A DNA stretch of 64,000 bases from Actinomycetales bacterium (GTDB taxonomy: Bacteria > Actinomycetota > Actinomycetes > Actinomycetales > Cellulomonadaceae). The stretch spans positions 186,001 through 250,000 of the forward strand of contig JAHLLI010000001.1 of assembly GCA_020444245.1 (NCBI GenBank), read 5' to 3'. This document shows, one piece after another, positions 33,120 through 41,128 of this stretch. Every line of letters begins with the position of its first letter. Position 1 is the first letter of the stretch. Both the position numbers and the translations under genes were made by a program. The notes below the pieces were generated by a model, which saw nothing but the letters and a program-made list of their open reading frames with translations, searched no databases and had not been told where the DNA came from.

Positions 33120-34369
33120 CGGGACACCCCCGGCCAGACCTCCGCGGTGCCGCGGCACGGCCGCCCGGCGGCGTGCGCGGCGATGTCGTCGGCGAAGGTG
33201 GACGTCGCCGACGCGATGAGCCGCGTCGCACCGTCGGGGTGGTGGCACGCACCACGCCCCTCGACCGCCGCCGCGTCGTCCAGCAGCCGGTCCACCCCGG
33301 CCCCGCGCCGGCCGTCCGCCAGCGCCAGGGTCGACTCGGCGAGCGCGGGCAGCCCGAACACGCACGGCCCGCACTGGCGCGCGCTCATGGACGCGAGGTA
33401 GGCCACCAGCCCGGCGGTCTGCTTCACGCCGCACGCCCACGCCCCCAGGGGTGCGACCACGCCGGCGCCGAGGCTCAGCCCCTCGCCGCGCAGCACGCCC
33501 TCGTCGACGGGCAGGCCGGCGAGCCGGGTCCACGGCGCCCACAGCCCGCCGTACCCGCCCAGGAGCACCGCCTGCGGCGCCTCGGCCCAGCCGAGGTCCA
33601 CCAGCAGCTCGGTGAACGTCGTCGCCGCGTCGACCTCGACCACGGCGCGCCCGTCGCCGAGCACCGTGAGCAGCCGTGTGCCGCTCGGCGGGTAGCCGCG
33701 GGCCAGCAGGGCCAGCCGGGCGAGGGTCTCGACGTTGTGCACCAGGGTGCGCGGGGCGCCCGGCTCGGGGCGGCGGCGCACGGTGGGCAGCGCGGGCCCG
33801 CCGGCCACCGCCTGCGTGATCGCGCTCGCCTCACCGGCCAGGTAGTGCACCGGGCCGTCGACGATCTCCACCGCCGGTGCCGACGGGCTCCACGGCCGCT
33901 CGGCCAGCGCCGCGCGCAGCGCCTTGCGCGCACCACGGTCGTCACCGTGCAGCCAGATCACGGCCCGGCGGGCACCGAGGGCCTCCGCGGTGAGCAGCAA
34001 CCCGTCGATCACCAGGTGCGGACGCTGCCGCAGCAGGGTGCCGTCCTTGGCCGCGACGGGCTCGCTCTCCGCGCCGTTGGCCACCACGGTGAGGTGGCCG
34101 TCGCCGGCCAGCACGCGGCGCCACTTGGAGGCTGCCGGGACGTGAGCACCGCCGTGCCCGGACAGGCCGGCACGGTCGAGCACCTCGACCAGGGCCGGGG
34201 TCCCGGTGGGGCGCGGTCCCACCCGGTCCAGGTGCGCGGTCAGGCTCTCGGCACGCGCGTGGCCGGTGGGGTCGGCAGGGCCGTGGGCGTCCAGCACCAC
34301 GTCGCTGAGCAGGACGCGGGCGCCGCGTACCCGGGTGCCCACCTCGGGGAACGTCGTCGTGTCGGTCAT
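33116..34369 (-). CDS. NuoF-like NADH-dehydrogenase flavoprotein
   Basis: The 417-residue protein is related to complex I subunit NuoF. The FMN site is GHGGAHVPAASKW and the NADH-site loop NGAESEPVAAKDGTLL. A SLBB-like middle section precedes the Fe-S region SARQCGPCVFGLPALAE and a later GACHHPDG. Standard NuoF has SCGxCxPC here; the first cysteine is alanine, leaving three cysteines. No other complex I subunits are adjacent. Its neighbours are a ferredoxin, a cytochrome-like membrane protein and ApbE, so it probably feeds NADH electrons into a dedicated short chain. Confidence 0.85.
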   Translation of the reverse strand: MTDTTTFPEVGTRVRGARVLLSDVVLDAHGPADPTGHARAESLTAHLDRVGPRPTGTPALVEVLDRAGLSGHGGAHVPAASKWRRVLAGDGHLTVVANGAESEPVAAKDGTLLRQRPHLVIDGLLLTAEALGARRAVIWLHGDDRGARKALRAALAERPWSPSAPAVEIVDGPVHYLAGEASAITQAVAGGPALPTVRRRPEPGAPRTLVHNVETLARLALLARGYPPSGTRLLTVLGDGRAVVEVDAATTFTELLVDLGWAEAPQAVLLGGYGGLWAPWTRLAGLPVDEGVLRGEGLSLGAGVVAPLGAWACGVKQTAGLVAYLASMSARQCGPCVFGLPALAESTLALADGRRGAGVDRLLDDAAAVEGRGACHHPDGATRLIASATSTFADDIAAHAAGRPCRGTAEVWPGVSR

Positions 34370-35112
34370 CGGCGGCCTCCGGAGTGGGCATCGGGACGGG
34401 CGCCGCGCGACCGTCGGGTCTCGACCGGCGCCTCGAGTTCACGGGTGAGCTCGGCCACCCGGTCGGCCGGGGTCCTGGCGGCGTAGCGGGTCACCGCGAG
34501 CGCGAGCACCGCGACGCCCGTCGCCAGGTAGAAGCCCTGGAGCGCCGCCACGTCCGAGCCGGCGAGGACGCTGTGCGCCCAGACCAGGGCGAGGATCGCC
34601 ACGGCGACCTTGTGGACGGGCCACCAGATCCGGGCCGCGACCCGCCCGGCGAGCGCGGCCGTCAGCCCGGTCACCAGACCGGCCCACAGCGCGAGCACGC
34701 CGAGCGTGACCGGCACCGGCCGGTACTCCGCGGCCATCGGCAGCACCGCACCGATCCAGCCGACCTTCGCCCACGGGTCGATCGCGAGCACCACGACGTG
34801 CAACGTCGTGAACACCAGGGTGAACGTCGCCAGGGACACGTGCAGGGTCAGCCGGGTGCGCGGCGAGGGTCGGTGCCAGTGCCGCGACCACGGGTGGGCC
34901 TGCAGGATGCCGGTGACCACGAGGGCGACGAGCATCACGTAGGACGCGAGCCCGCCCGCGCGACCGAGCAACCAGGTCACCTGGCCGCCCGCCGTGCTCG
35001 TCGCGTCCAGCACCAGCCACCCGACGAGCCCCACGCTCGCCGCGGTCGCCAGGGCCAGCAGCACCGTGGCAGCGGAGAGCACCACAGGGGGTCGGTCGTG
35101 GGTCGGTCTCAT
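34366..35112 (-). CDS. Ferric-reductase-like transmembrane cytochrome b
   Basis: The 248-residue membrane protein has about six helices. Two pairs of histidines are spaced as in ferric reductases: LTLHVSLATFTLVFTTLHVVV (His to His +14) and PVHKVAVAILALVWAHSVL (His to His +13). These can hold two b hemes on opposite membrane sides. The soluble FAD/NAD domain of eukaryotic ferric reductases is absent; the NuoF-like protein encoded next would replace it. The start overlaps the NuoF stop/ApbE region (ATGA with ApbE). It would move electrons across the membrane. Confidence 0.85.
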   Translation of the reverse strand: MRPTHDRPPVVLSAATVLLALATAASVGLVGWLVLDATSTAGGQVTWLLGRAGGLASYVMLVALVVTGILQAHPWSRHWHRPSPRTRLTLHVSLATFTLVFTTLHVVVLAIDPWAKVGWIGAVLPMAAEYRPVPVTLGVLALWAGLVTGLTAALAGRVAARIWWPVHKVAVAILALVWAHSVLAGSDVAALQGFYLATGVAVLALAVTRYAARTPADRVAELTRELEAPVETRRSRGARPDAHSGGRR

Positions 35113-36134
35113 CGGGCCCTCCAGATCACTGCGGTGTCCATCGCGGACGAGGTGCGCGTCACGCCGTCGCCGGTCACCCAGGCGGCCGCCAGGCCGCGGG
35201 CCTCCGCCTGCGCGGCCACCTCGTCCGGACCGGTGAGGAACAGGGTCTTGCTCCAGACCTCGGCCCACGCCGGGTCCGGGTGCACGACGGTGACCTGTGC
35301 CAGGCCGGAACCGCCCGGCAGCCCGGTACGCGGGTCGACCAGGTGGTGCACCGCAGCCTCGCCGGTGCGCCACCGCCGGCGACGCACCGAGGACGTCGCC
35401 ACGCCCAGATCGGTCAGGGCGAGCACGAGGATCGGCTCCTCGTCGGTCCCGTCCTCGCCGAACGGGTTCTCGACGCCCACCAGCCAGCCGTCGCCGTCCG
35501 GGCCCGGCCCGCCGAGCCACTCGTCGCCGCCGGCGTCCACCAGCACGCTCGCACCGGCCCCCTCGAGCTCGGCCGCGGCCCAGCGCGCGGCCAGGCCCTT
35601 GCCGATCCCGCCGAGGTCGATCGGGGTCCCACCCAGGTTCAGCAGGCCACGCCCGTCGGCGCCGGGCAGCACGGTCGGTTGCCACGGCGCCGGGGGCACC
35701 GGCCGAGCGGTGGCGCCGCGGCCGTCCGGTACGCCGGGCAGCGCCGCGGGGTCCTGGCTCCCGCCCGGGTCGACGGCGAGCGAGGCGCCGGCGACCTGCG
35801 CGAAGGTCCGGTCGTAGCCCCAGGTGAGCAGCGCGTCCAGGACGCGCGGGTCGAACAGCCCGCCGGTCTCCTGGTGCGCGCGGGCCGCCTCGTCGACCGC
35901 GGCGGCCAGCTCGACGGGCACCTCGTGCCAGGCGGCCGGGCTCGCGTTGGCTCGGGACAGGGCGGAACCGGCGTCGAACCGGGTCAGGTGCCGGGCCACG
36001 GCTTCGACCCTGGCCGCAGCCCGCTCGATCGCTGCGTCGGCGCCCGGTCGAGGGTCGACGACGCGCAGCTCGATGTCGCTGGCCATCGACCGGAACGTCG
36101 AGGTCAGCGTGCGGGCCGCGACCGGGGCGCTCAT
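35109..36134 (-). CDS. apbE: FAD:protein FMN transferase (ApbE)
   Basis: The 341-residue enzyme covalently attaches FMN to Ser/Thr of target proteins. Signatures: GGLFDPRVLDALLTWGYD, LGGIGKGLAARWAAAELEGAGASVLVDAGGD, and HHLVDPRTGLPGG with the metal-binding aspartate. No signal peptide or lipobox is visible, so it seems cytoplasmic or membrane-peripheral, unlike lipoprotein ApbE forms. It sits between the secreted low-complexity proteins and the membrane cytochrome in one overlapping operon. No obvious FMN-acceptor domain is encoded in this window. Confidence 0.9.
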   Translation of the reverse strand: MSAPVAARTLTSTFRSMASDIELRVVDPRPGADAAIERAAARVEAVARHLTRFDAGSALSRANASPAAWHEVPVELAAAVDEAARAHQETGGLFDPRVLDALLTWGYDRTFAQVAGASLAVDPGGSQDPAALPGVPDGRGATARPVPPAPWQPTVLPGADGRGLLNLGGTPIDLGGIGKGLAARWAAAELEGAGASVLVDAGGDEWLGGPGPDGDGWLVGVENPFGEDGTDEEPILVLALTDLGVATSSVRRRRWRTGEAAVHHLVDPRTGLPGGSGLAQVTVVHPDPAWAEVWSKTLFLTGPDEVAAQAEARGLAAAWVTGDGVTRTSSAMDTAVIWRAR

Positions 36135-36547
36135 CCCGAGCTCTTGGTCGTGGTCTGCGGCTTGGGGGCGGGCGCGGGGGCCGGCTTGGCGGCGGTCGTC
36201 GTCCGCTTCGGGGCAGCGGCCGGCGCCTTGGCTGCGGCGGCTGCCTTGGCCGCGGCGGCGGCCTGGGCCTGCGCAGCGGCGTCGGCGGCCGCGGCGGCCC
36301 TCGCGTCCAGGGTGGCCTGGAGCTGGGCGATCCGCTGCCGCGCCTGCTCGACCTCCGACAGCAGCTGGTCGACCCGGGGGTCGCTGGTCGCGGTCGGCGA
36401 CGGCGCCGGGGTCGTGGGCTCCGGGGTGGCGGCGGCCAGCGGGTCGTGGGACCCGGCCCAGGCCACCCCGGTGCCCAGCACCCCCGCGCTGAGCGGGACC
36501 ACGGCCAGCGCGGCGAGGCGCCGGCCGTGGCGGGTCCGGTCAGTCAT
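36131..36547 (-). CDS. Exported Ala/Pro/Lys-rich protein with short coiled coil
   Basis: The 138-residue protein has a signal-type N-terminus (RRLAALAVVPLSAGVLGTGVAWA), a Pro/Thr linker, a coiled coil (DPRVDQLLSEVEQARQRIAQLQATLDA) and then an Ala/Lys/Pro-rich tail resembling histone-H1-like or cell-wall-associated tails. No enzymatic motif is seen. The ATG lies inside the last codons of the upstream gene (8-base overlap), and the stop overlaps the start of apbE. It shares the DPxVDxL coiled-coil style with that upstream neighbour, which suggests the two interact or are duplicates. Confidence 0.7.
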   Translation of the reverse strand: MTDRTRHGRRLAALAVVPLSAGVLGTGVAWAGSHDPLAAATPEPTTPAPSPTATSDPRVDQLLSEVEQARQRIAQLQATLDARAAAAADAAAQAQAAAAAKAAAAAKAPAAAPKRTTTAAKPAPAPAPKPQTTTKSSG

Positions 36548-36995
36548 CGGCGTGGTCGCCGTCGTGGTGGTCCTCGGAGTCCCCCTCGTGCTCGTAGGAG
36601 TCCTCGTGCTCGCTCTCGTGCTCGCTCTCGTGCTCGCTCTCGTGCTCGTACGAGTCGTGGCTCGAGGAGGTGGCGCTCGGGGCGGGCGCGGGGGCGGGTG
36701 CCTGGCTCGGGCTCGAGGTCGCCGCCTCGGTGGGCTCGGTCGTCTCGGTCGCGCTCGGGCTCGGCATGTCACCGGCGGCCACGGCGGCCTCGAGGCCGTC
36801 GATCTCCCCGTTCAGGTCGTGCAGCGCGCTCTGCAGCTCGTCGACCTTCGGGTCGGGAGTGCTGGTGGAGCTCGGCTCCGAGGTGGGGCTCGGTGCGGAC
36901 GCGGGCGTCGCGGCGTTGGCGACGGCGAGCACACCGGCCGTGGCAAGTGCGACCCCGGCTCCGGTGGCCAGGGCGGTACGGGTCTTCCAGCTCAT
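36540..36995 (-). CDS. Exported His/Glu/Asp-rich protein, possible metal binder
   Basis: The 151-residue protein has a signal peptide (VALATAGVLAVANAATPA), a Ser/Thr/Pro linker, a coiled-coil segment (DPKVDELQSALHDLNGEIDGLEAAV) and a tail of YEHESEHESEHESEHED type ending DHHDGDHADD. The tail has about ten histidines among acids and could bind zinc, copper or iron outside the cell. It is encoded by 12-bp tandem repeats around 36606-36650. It starts the operon that continues with the exported partner, apbE and the electron-transfer genes. Confidence 0.72.
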   Translation of the reverse strand: MSWKTRTALATGAGVALATAGVLAVANAATPASAPSPTSEPSSTSTPDPKVDELQSALHDLNGEIDGLEAAVAAGDMPSPSATETTEPTEAATSSPSQAPAPAPAPSATSSSHDSYEHESEHESEHESEHEDSYEHEGDSEDHHDGDHADD

Positions 36996-37077
36996 GATCG
37001 TCCTCTCGTGGTGGCGCCGTTCGGCGCGTGATGAGGACCACGATCACGCCACCCGCGTGAGGCCGACGGCAACGGGT

Positions 37078-37095
37078 GGATAAGGCTCGGTTAAG
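37078..37095. promoter_or_regulatory. Direct-repeat site upstream of the electron-transfer operon
   Basis: GGATAAG and GGTTAAG are directly repeated with 11-bp spacing (37078-37084 and 37089-37095), between the sensor-kinase stop and the exported-protein gene, 82-100 bp before its start. The same architecture recurs at 39155-39172. An 11-bp direct repeat is the usual layout of OmpR-family sites. Binding by the adjacent regulator is inference. Confidence 0.5.
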
Positions 37096-38395
37096 CCTGC
37101 CGGGGCACCGGCGCGAGGGCTTCCTCGTCGACCCTGGGAAGAACCAGGGCAAACCGGGCACCGCGGCCACCCGGCCCCGCGCCGACCTCGAGGCGGCCAC
37201 CGATCCGCTCCGCGGTGCGCCGGGCCACGTCCAGGCCCAGCCCGGTCGAACCCGCACCGGAGCTCCCGCGCCGGGTGAGCCCGGCGTCCGTCAGCCCGGG
37301 TCCCTCGTCGCTCACCGCGACCACCACGACCGTCGAGGAGACCTCGACGTCGATCCGGAACGCGGTGCCCACGGGCGTGTGCTGGAACACGTTGTCCACC
37401 AGCACGTCGAGCCCGGCGCCGAGCCCGGCGGAGTCCACCGGCACCGGCGCCGGGTGGTCGGGCACCGCCACCTGGACGCCGCGGCCCTGGTCGGTCGCCA
37501 GGACCGTCCAGAACCGGGCGCGGTCGCGCACCACCGCTGCGGCGTCGCACCGCTCGGGGCCGCGCGGCTCGTGCTGGCGGGCGGTGCGGATGATGGTGTC
37601 GACGGCGTGGACCAGGTCACTGACGTGACCCGCCATCCGGTCGCGCTCGGCGGGGTCCGCGAGCGAGTCGACGTCGAGCTCCAGAGCCGTGATCGGGGTG
37701 CGCAGCCGATGGGAGAGGTCGGCCAGCAGCTCACGCTCGTCGGCGAGCAGGTCGGCCACCTGGTCGCCGAGCTCGTTGAGCACGGCCCCGACCGAGGCGA
37801 CCTCCGCCGGTCCCGACGGCGTGACCCTGGCGCTCAGGTCACCGGCTCCGAGCCGCTCGGCGACCCCGGCGAGGTCTCGCACGGAGCGGGACAGCCGGGC
37901 GGCGATCCGGTCGCCGGCGAAGGCGGTCCCGCCCAGCAGCACCAGACCCACGACGGCCAGCACGGCCCACGCACGTGCGACCCCCTCGGTCAGCTGGGCC
38001 GCCGACACCGCGGTACGCACCACTGTCACGCCGTTCGCGCCGCTGACCGGGACCAGCACCTCCGCGCCGTCGGCGGTCCGGGCCGTCAGGGCGGTGCCCA
38101 TCGCCGCGAGCTCGACCGAGGCCGTGCGCTCCGCCGGGACGCCGAGCACCGTGCCGTCGGGGAGGAACGCGGTGGTCTCCCGATCTCCGGCGTTCACCGC
38201 GATCAGCTCGGCTCGCAGCCGCGACTCGTCGTCCGGGGAGCCGGCGAACATCGCGACCGACTGCGCGTCCTGACGCGCCTCGCCCAGGGCGCGCTCCTCG
38301 GCGAGCGACCGGGCGAGCAGCCCGAGCGGCACGAGGAAGGCGACCAGGACGACCGAGGTCATGGCCAGGCCGTACCGGACGAGGAGCCGTCTCAC
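37091..38395 (-). CDS. Two-component sensor histidine kinase
   Basis: The 434-residue kinase has helix 1 (YGLAMTSVVLVAFLVPLGLLA), an extracytoplasmic sensor of about 120 residues and helix 2 (AWAVLAVVGLVLLGGTAFAG). HAMP follows, then the H-box LLADLSHRLRTPITALELD, N-box (LGAGLDVLVDNVFQHTP), G1 VSDEGPGL and G2 STGLGLDVARR. All catalytic boxes are intact. The GTG overlaps the response-regulator stop (GTGA). The signal is unknown; the redox operon downstream suggests a metal or redox cue. Confidence 0.9.
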   Translation of the reverse strand: MRRLLVRYGLAMTSVVLVAFLVPLGLLARSLAEERALGEARQDAQSVAMFAGSPDDESRLRAELIAVNAGDRETTAFLPDGTVLGVPAERTASVELAAMGTALTARTADGAEVLVPVSGANGVTVVRTAVSAAQLTEGVARAWAVLAVVGLVLLGGTAFAGDRIAARLSRSVRDLAGVAERLGAGDLSARVTPSGPAEVASVGAVLNELGDQVADLLADERELLADLSHRLRTPITALELDVDSLADPAERDRMAGHVSDLVHAVDTIIRTARQHEPRGPERCDAAAVVRDRARFWTVLATDQGRGVQVAVPDHPAPVPVDSAGLGAGLDVLVDNVFQHTPVGTAFRIDVEVSSTVVVVAVSDEGPGLTDAGLTRRGSSGAGSTGLGLDVARRTAERIGGRLEVGAGPGGRGARFALVLPRVDEEALAPVPRQA

Positions 38396-39090
38396 GACGG
38401 CGGCACCAGCTTGACGCCCACACCGCGCACCCGGTGCAGGTAGACCGGCTCGTCGGCGGACTCGCCGAGCTTGCGCCGCAGCCAGTGCAGGTGCACGTCG
38501 ACGGTCTTGTCCGCGCCGCCGTACGGCTGGTTCCACACCTTGGCCAGCAGCTCGCGCTTGGCCACCACCTCACCCGCGTGCTCGGCGAGGAAGGCCAGCA
38601 GGTCGAACTCCTTGGGGCTGAGGTCCAGGTCCTTGCCGTCCAGCCGGGCGACCCGGGAGCGGACATCCACCTCGAGCCCGCCGACGACCACCGGGGCAGC
38701 GACGCGGTCCGTGGTGCTGCGCCGCAGGACCGCGCGGATCCGCGCCTCGAGCTGATCGGCCGCGAAGGGCTTGACCAGGTAGTCGTCCGCGCCCGCGTCC
38801 AACACCGAGACGATCTCACGACCCTCGTCGCGCGCCGAGATGACGATCACCGGGACCTCGGAGACCGCACGGATCATCGCCAGCAGGGACCGCCCGTCCA
38901 GGTCGGGCAGGCCGAGGTCGAGGAGCACCACGTCGGGACGATGGTCGACCAGGCTCTGCAGGCCGTCCAACGCGTTCGGGGATGTCATGGTCGAGTGCTC
39001 GCGCGCCGAGAGAGCGCGCACCAGCGCGGTCCGGATCGTCGCGTCGTCCTCGATGATGAGCACATCGGCCACACCAGGACCGTAGGCCAT
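38392..39090 (-). CDS. OmpR-family response regulator
   Basis: The receiver domain has acidic pocket LIIEDD, the phosphoacceptor aspartate in VVLLDLGLPDLDG and the conserved lysine in DYLVKPF. A winged-helix domain follows (DLDLSPKEFDLLAFLAEHAGEVVAKRELL ... KTVDVHLHWLRRKLGE). It has 232 residues from ATG 39090; a GTG at 39072 (VADVLIIEDD) would give a more typical N-terminus. It precedes and overlaps its kinase. It is divergent from the exported protein at 39206, with a direct-repeat site in the gap that probably binds this protein. Confidence 0.9.
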   Translation of the reverse strand: MAYGPGVADVLIIEDDATIRTALVRALSAREHSTMTSPNALDGLQSLVDHRPDVVLLDLGLPDLDGRSLLAMIRAVSEVPVIVISARDEGREIVSVLDAGADDYLVKPFAADQLEARIRAVLRRSTTDRVAAPVVVGGLEVDVRSRVARLDGKDLDLSPKEFDLLAFLAEHAGEVVAKRELLAKVWNQPYGGADKTVDVHLHWLRRKLGESADEPVYLHRVRGVGVKLVPPS

Positions 39091-39154
39091 CGGCGACCGC
39101 CGCGGGCCGCTCCGCGCTCGGTGCGGCCGCCCCGGCAGCGCGACCTTGTCCGCG

Positions 39155-39172
39155 CCTTAACCATTCCTTGAG
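39155..39172. promoter_or_regulatory. Direct-repeat site in the divergent promoter of the response regulator
   Basis: On the minus strand CTCAAGG and GTTAAGG are directly repeated with 11-bp spacing (39172-39166 and 39161-39155). The site matches the one at 37078-37095 in half-site sequence and spacing, and suggests autoregulation plus control of the gene at 39206. Confidence 0.5.
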
Positions 39173-39205
39173 GACCGCCGCGCCACGGTGCGTCACCATG
39201 GAGGC

Positions 39206-39817
39206 ATGAACGTCCCCCGTCGGTCGCGCCGTCGCATCGGCATGCTCGTCGCAGCCTCGTGGCTGGGCGCTGCCGTGCTCACCGGGACGATCGCATGGCG
39301 GGCCGTCGCGGTGCTGGACGCCGACACGCCGCGAACCGGCGTGCTGAGCACGCAACAGGTCCACGAGAAGCTCGCGTCGGCTCAGGCCGCCGCGCAGGCC
39401 ACCACCCCCGCTCCCACGCCGACGGACTCGCCCACCCCGACGGCGGAGCCCACGACGCCGGAGCCCACGCAGTCGCCGACCGCGACGCAGAGCCCGACCC
39501 CCACCACGCACCCGAGCCCCTCGGCGACCAAGCCGGCGCCCACGACGCCCGCCCCGACCGAGGTCACCCGGACCTGGCCGGTGACCGGCGGGACGGTCTC
39601 CGCGGCGTGCACCGGTCAGGCGATCCGCAAGGTCTACGCCACCCCGCAGGACGGCTGGACCGTCGAGACCGGGGCGTCCGGGCCGGACGTCGTCGAGGTC
39701 GAGCTGCACCGCGGCGAGCAGGAGACCAAGGTCACGGCCCGCTGCGTCGACGGCGTCCCCGTCCCCACCGTCTCGACCGACAGCGGCGACGAGCACAGCT
39801 CCGAGCACGACGGCTGA
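39206..39817 (+). CDS. Exported or anchored Thr/Pro-rich protein
   Basis: The protein has 203 residues. A basic start and hydrophobic helix (IGMLVAASWLGAAVLTGTIAW) lead into a region with LSTQQVHEKLASAQAAAQA and a Pro/Thr/Ser spacer of about 60 residues. A C-terminal domain of about 80 residues follows (VTRTWPVTGGTVSAACTGQAIRKVYATPQDGW) with two cysteines. No family is recognised. It is divergent from the two-component regulator and shares its candidate binding site, so it is probably a regulon member. The start is uncertain; GTG at 39188 would extend it by six residues. Confidence 0.7.
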   Translation: MNVPRRSRRRIGMLVAASWLGAAVLTGTIAWRAVAVLDADTPRTGVLSTQQVHEKLASAQAAAQATTPAPTPTDSPTPTAEPTTPEPTQSPTATQSPTPTTHPSPSATKPAPTTPAPTEVTRTWPVTGGTVSAACTGQAIRKVYATPQDGWTVETGASGPDVVEVELHRGEQETKVTARCVDGVPVPTVSTDSGDEHSSEHDG

Positions 39818-39909
39818 TCGACGCGGGTAGCCTCGCGGTGGGCGCCGCGTCCGGACCGGAGCGGCCCCGTCCCGTCCTGCCCATCCCCGCACCGCCCAGG
39901 AGCCGCACC

Positions 39910-41115
39910 ATGGCCGTCCCGTCCGCCCTGCTCGCCGAGGCCACCGCCATGGCGCCCGAGCTCACCGAGCTGCGCCGCCGGCTCCACCGCATCCCGGAGA
40001 TCGGCCTCGACCTGCCCCTGACCCAGGCGGCCGTGCTCGAGGCGCTGGAGGGTCTGGGGCTGGAGGTCAGCACGGGCGCGGCGCTGTCCTCGGTGGTGGC
40101 GGTGCTGCGTGGGGGGCGCCCCGGCCCGGTGGTGCTGCTGCGCGGGGACATGGATGCGCTGCCGGTGACCGAGGAGTCGGCCGAGCCGGTGCGCAGCGAG
40201 CACGAGGGTGTGATGCATGCGTGCGGGCACGACCTGCACATGGCCGGCCTGGTGGGTGCCGCCCGGTTGCTGGCCGCGCACCGTGAGGAGATCGCCGGGT
40301 CGGTGGTCTTCATGTTCCAGCCCGGCGAGGAGGGCGTCCACGGAGCCCGGCTGATGCTCGACGAGGGCCTGCTGGACGCCGCCGGCGAGCGGGTCGCGGC
40401 CGCCTACGGCCTGCACGTGTTCTCCGCCCAGGTCCCCTCGGGCGTGGTGACGGCGCGCGCCGGGACGGTGTTCGCCGCGGTGGACACCCTGCACGTGACG
40501 GTGCACGGGCGGGGCGGGCACGGCTCGGCGCCGCACGCCGCCCTCGACCCGGTGCCGGTCGCCGCCGAGATCGTCCTGGCGCTGCAGGCGGCCGTGACCC
40601 GCCAGTTCTCGATCTTCGACCCGGTGGTGGTCACGGTCGGCAAGATCTGGGCAGGCACGAAGGACAACATCATCCCGGCCACCGCGCACCTCGACGCGAC
40701 GGTCCGCACGTTCTCCCCCACGACGCACGGGGAGATCGAGGGCAGGCTGCGGCGCGTGGTCGAGCACGTCGCCGCCGCGCACGGGCTCACCGCCGAGGTG
40801 GACTGGGAGGCGGGGTACCCGACCACGCAGAACGACGCCGGTGAGACCGACCGCGCCGAGCGCGTCACCAAGGCTCTGCTCGGCGAGGACGGCTGGGCGC
40901 CGATGGCCGATCCGGTCGCTGGCGCCGAGGACTTCTCCTACGTGCTCGAGGAGGTTCCCGGCGCCTACCTCATCCTCGGCGCGACGCCGCCGGGCACGGA
41001 CCCGCTGACCGCCGCGTACAACCACTCGGCGCTGGCCACGTTCGACGAGGCCGTGCTGCCGCGGGGCGCCGCAGTGCTCGCGGCGCTGGCGCTGGACCGG
41101 CTCGCCGAGGGCTGA
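39910..41115 (+). CDS. M20-family amidohydrolase/metallopeptidase (copy B)
   Basis: This 401-residue paralogue of the enzyme at 15629 has identical length and no gaps. Motifs: LLRGDMDALPV, HACGHDLHMA, FQPGEEG, HGRGGHGSAPH and GAEDFSYVLEEVPGAY. It should cleave N-acyl amino acids or related amides using two metal ions. The 206 bases at 40131-40336 are almost identical to copy A, while both ends of the gene have diverged. No transporter gene is attached to this copy. The ATG follows AGGAGCC. Confidence 0.88.
   Translation: MAVPSALLAEATAMAPELTELRRRLHRIPEIGLDLPLTQAAVLEALEGLGLEVSTGAALSSVVAVLRGGRPGPVVLLRGDMDALPVTEESAEPVRSEHEGVMHACGHDLHMAGLVGAARLLAAHREEIAGSVVFMFQPGEEGVHGARLMLDEGLLDAAGERVAAAYGLHVFSAQVPSGVVTARAGTVFAAVDTLHVTVHGRGGHGSAPHAALDPVPVAAEIVLALQAAVTRQFSIFDPVVVTVGKIWAGTKDNIIPATAHLDATVRTFSPTTHGEIEGRLRRVVEHVAAAHGLTAEVDWEAGYPTTQNDAGETDRAERVTKALLGEDGWAPMADPVAGAEDFSYVLEEVPGAYLILGATPPGTDPLTAAYNHSALATFDEAVLPRGAAVLAALALDRLAEG
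40131..40336 (+). repeat. Near-identical 206-bp tract shared with the first M20 gene
   Basis: This is the plus-strand partner of 16408-16613, with 204 of 206 bases identical by hand alignment, and it lies within the catalytic-motif region. Confidence 0.85.
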
Positions 41116-41128
41116 GTGGTCCGCGGCG

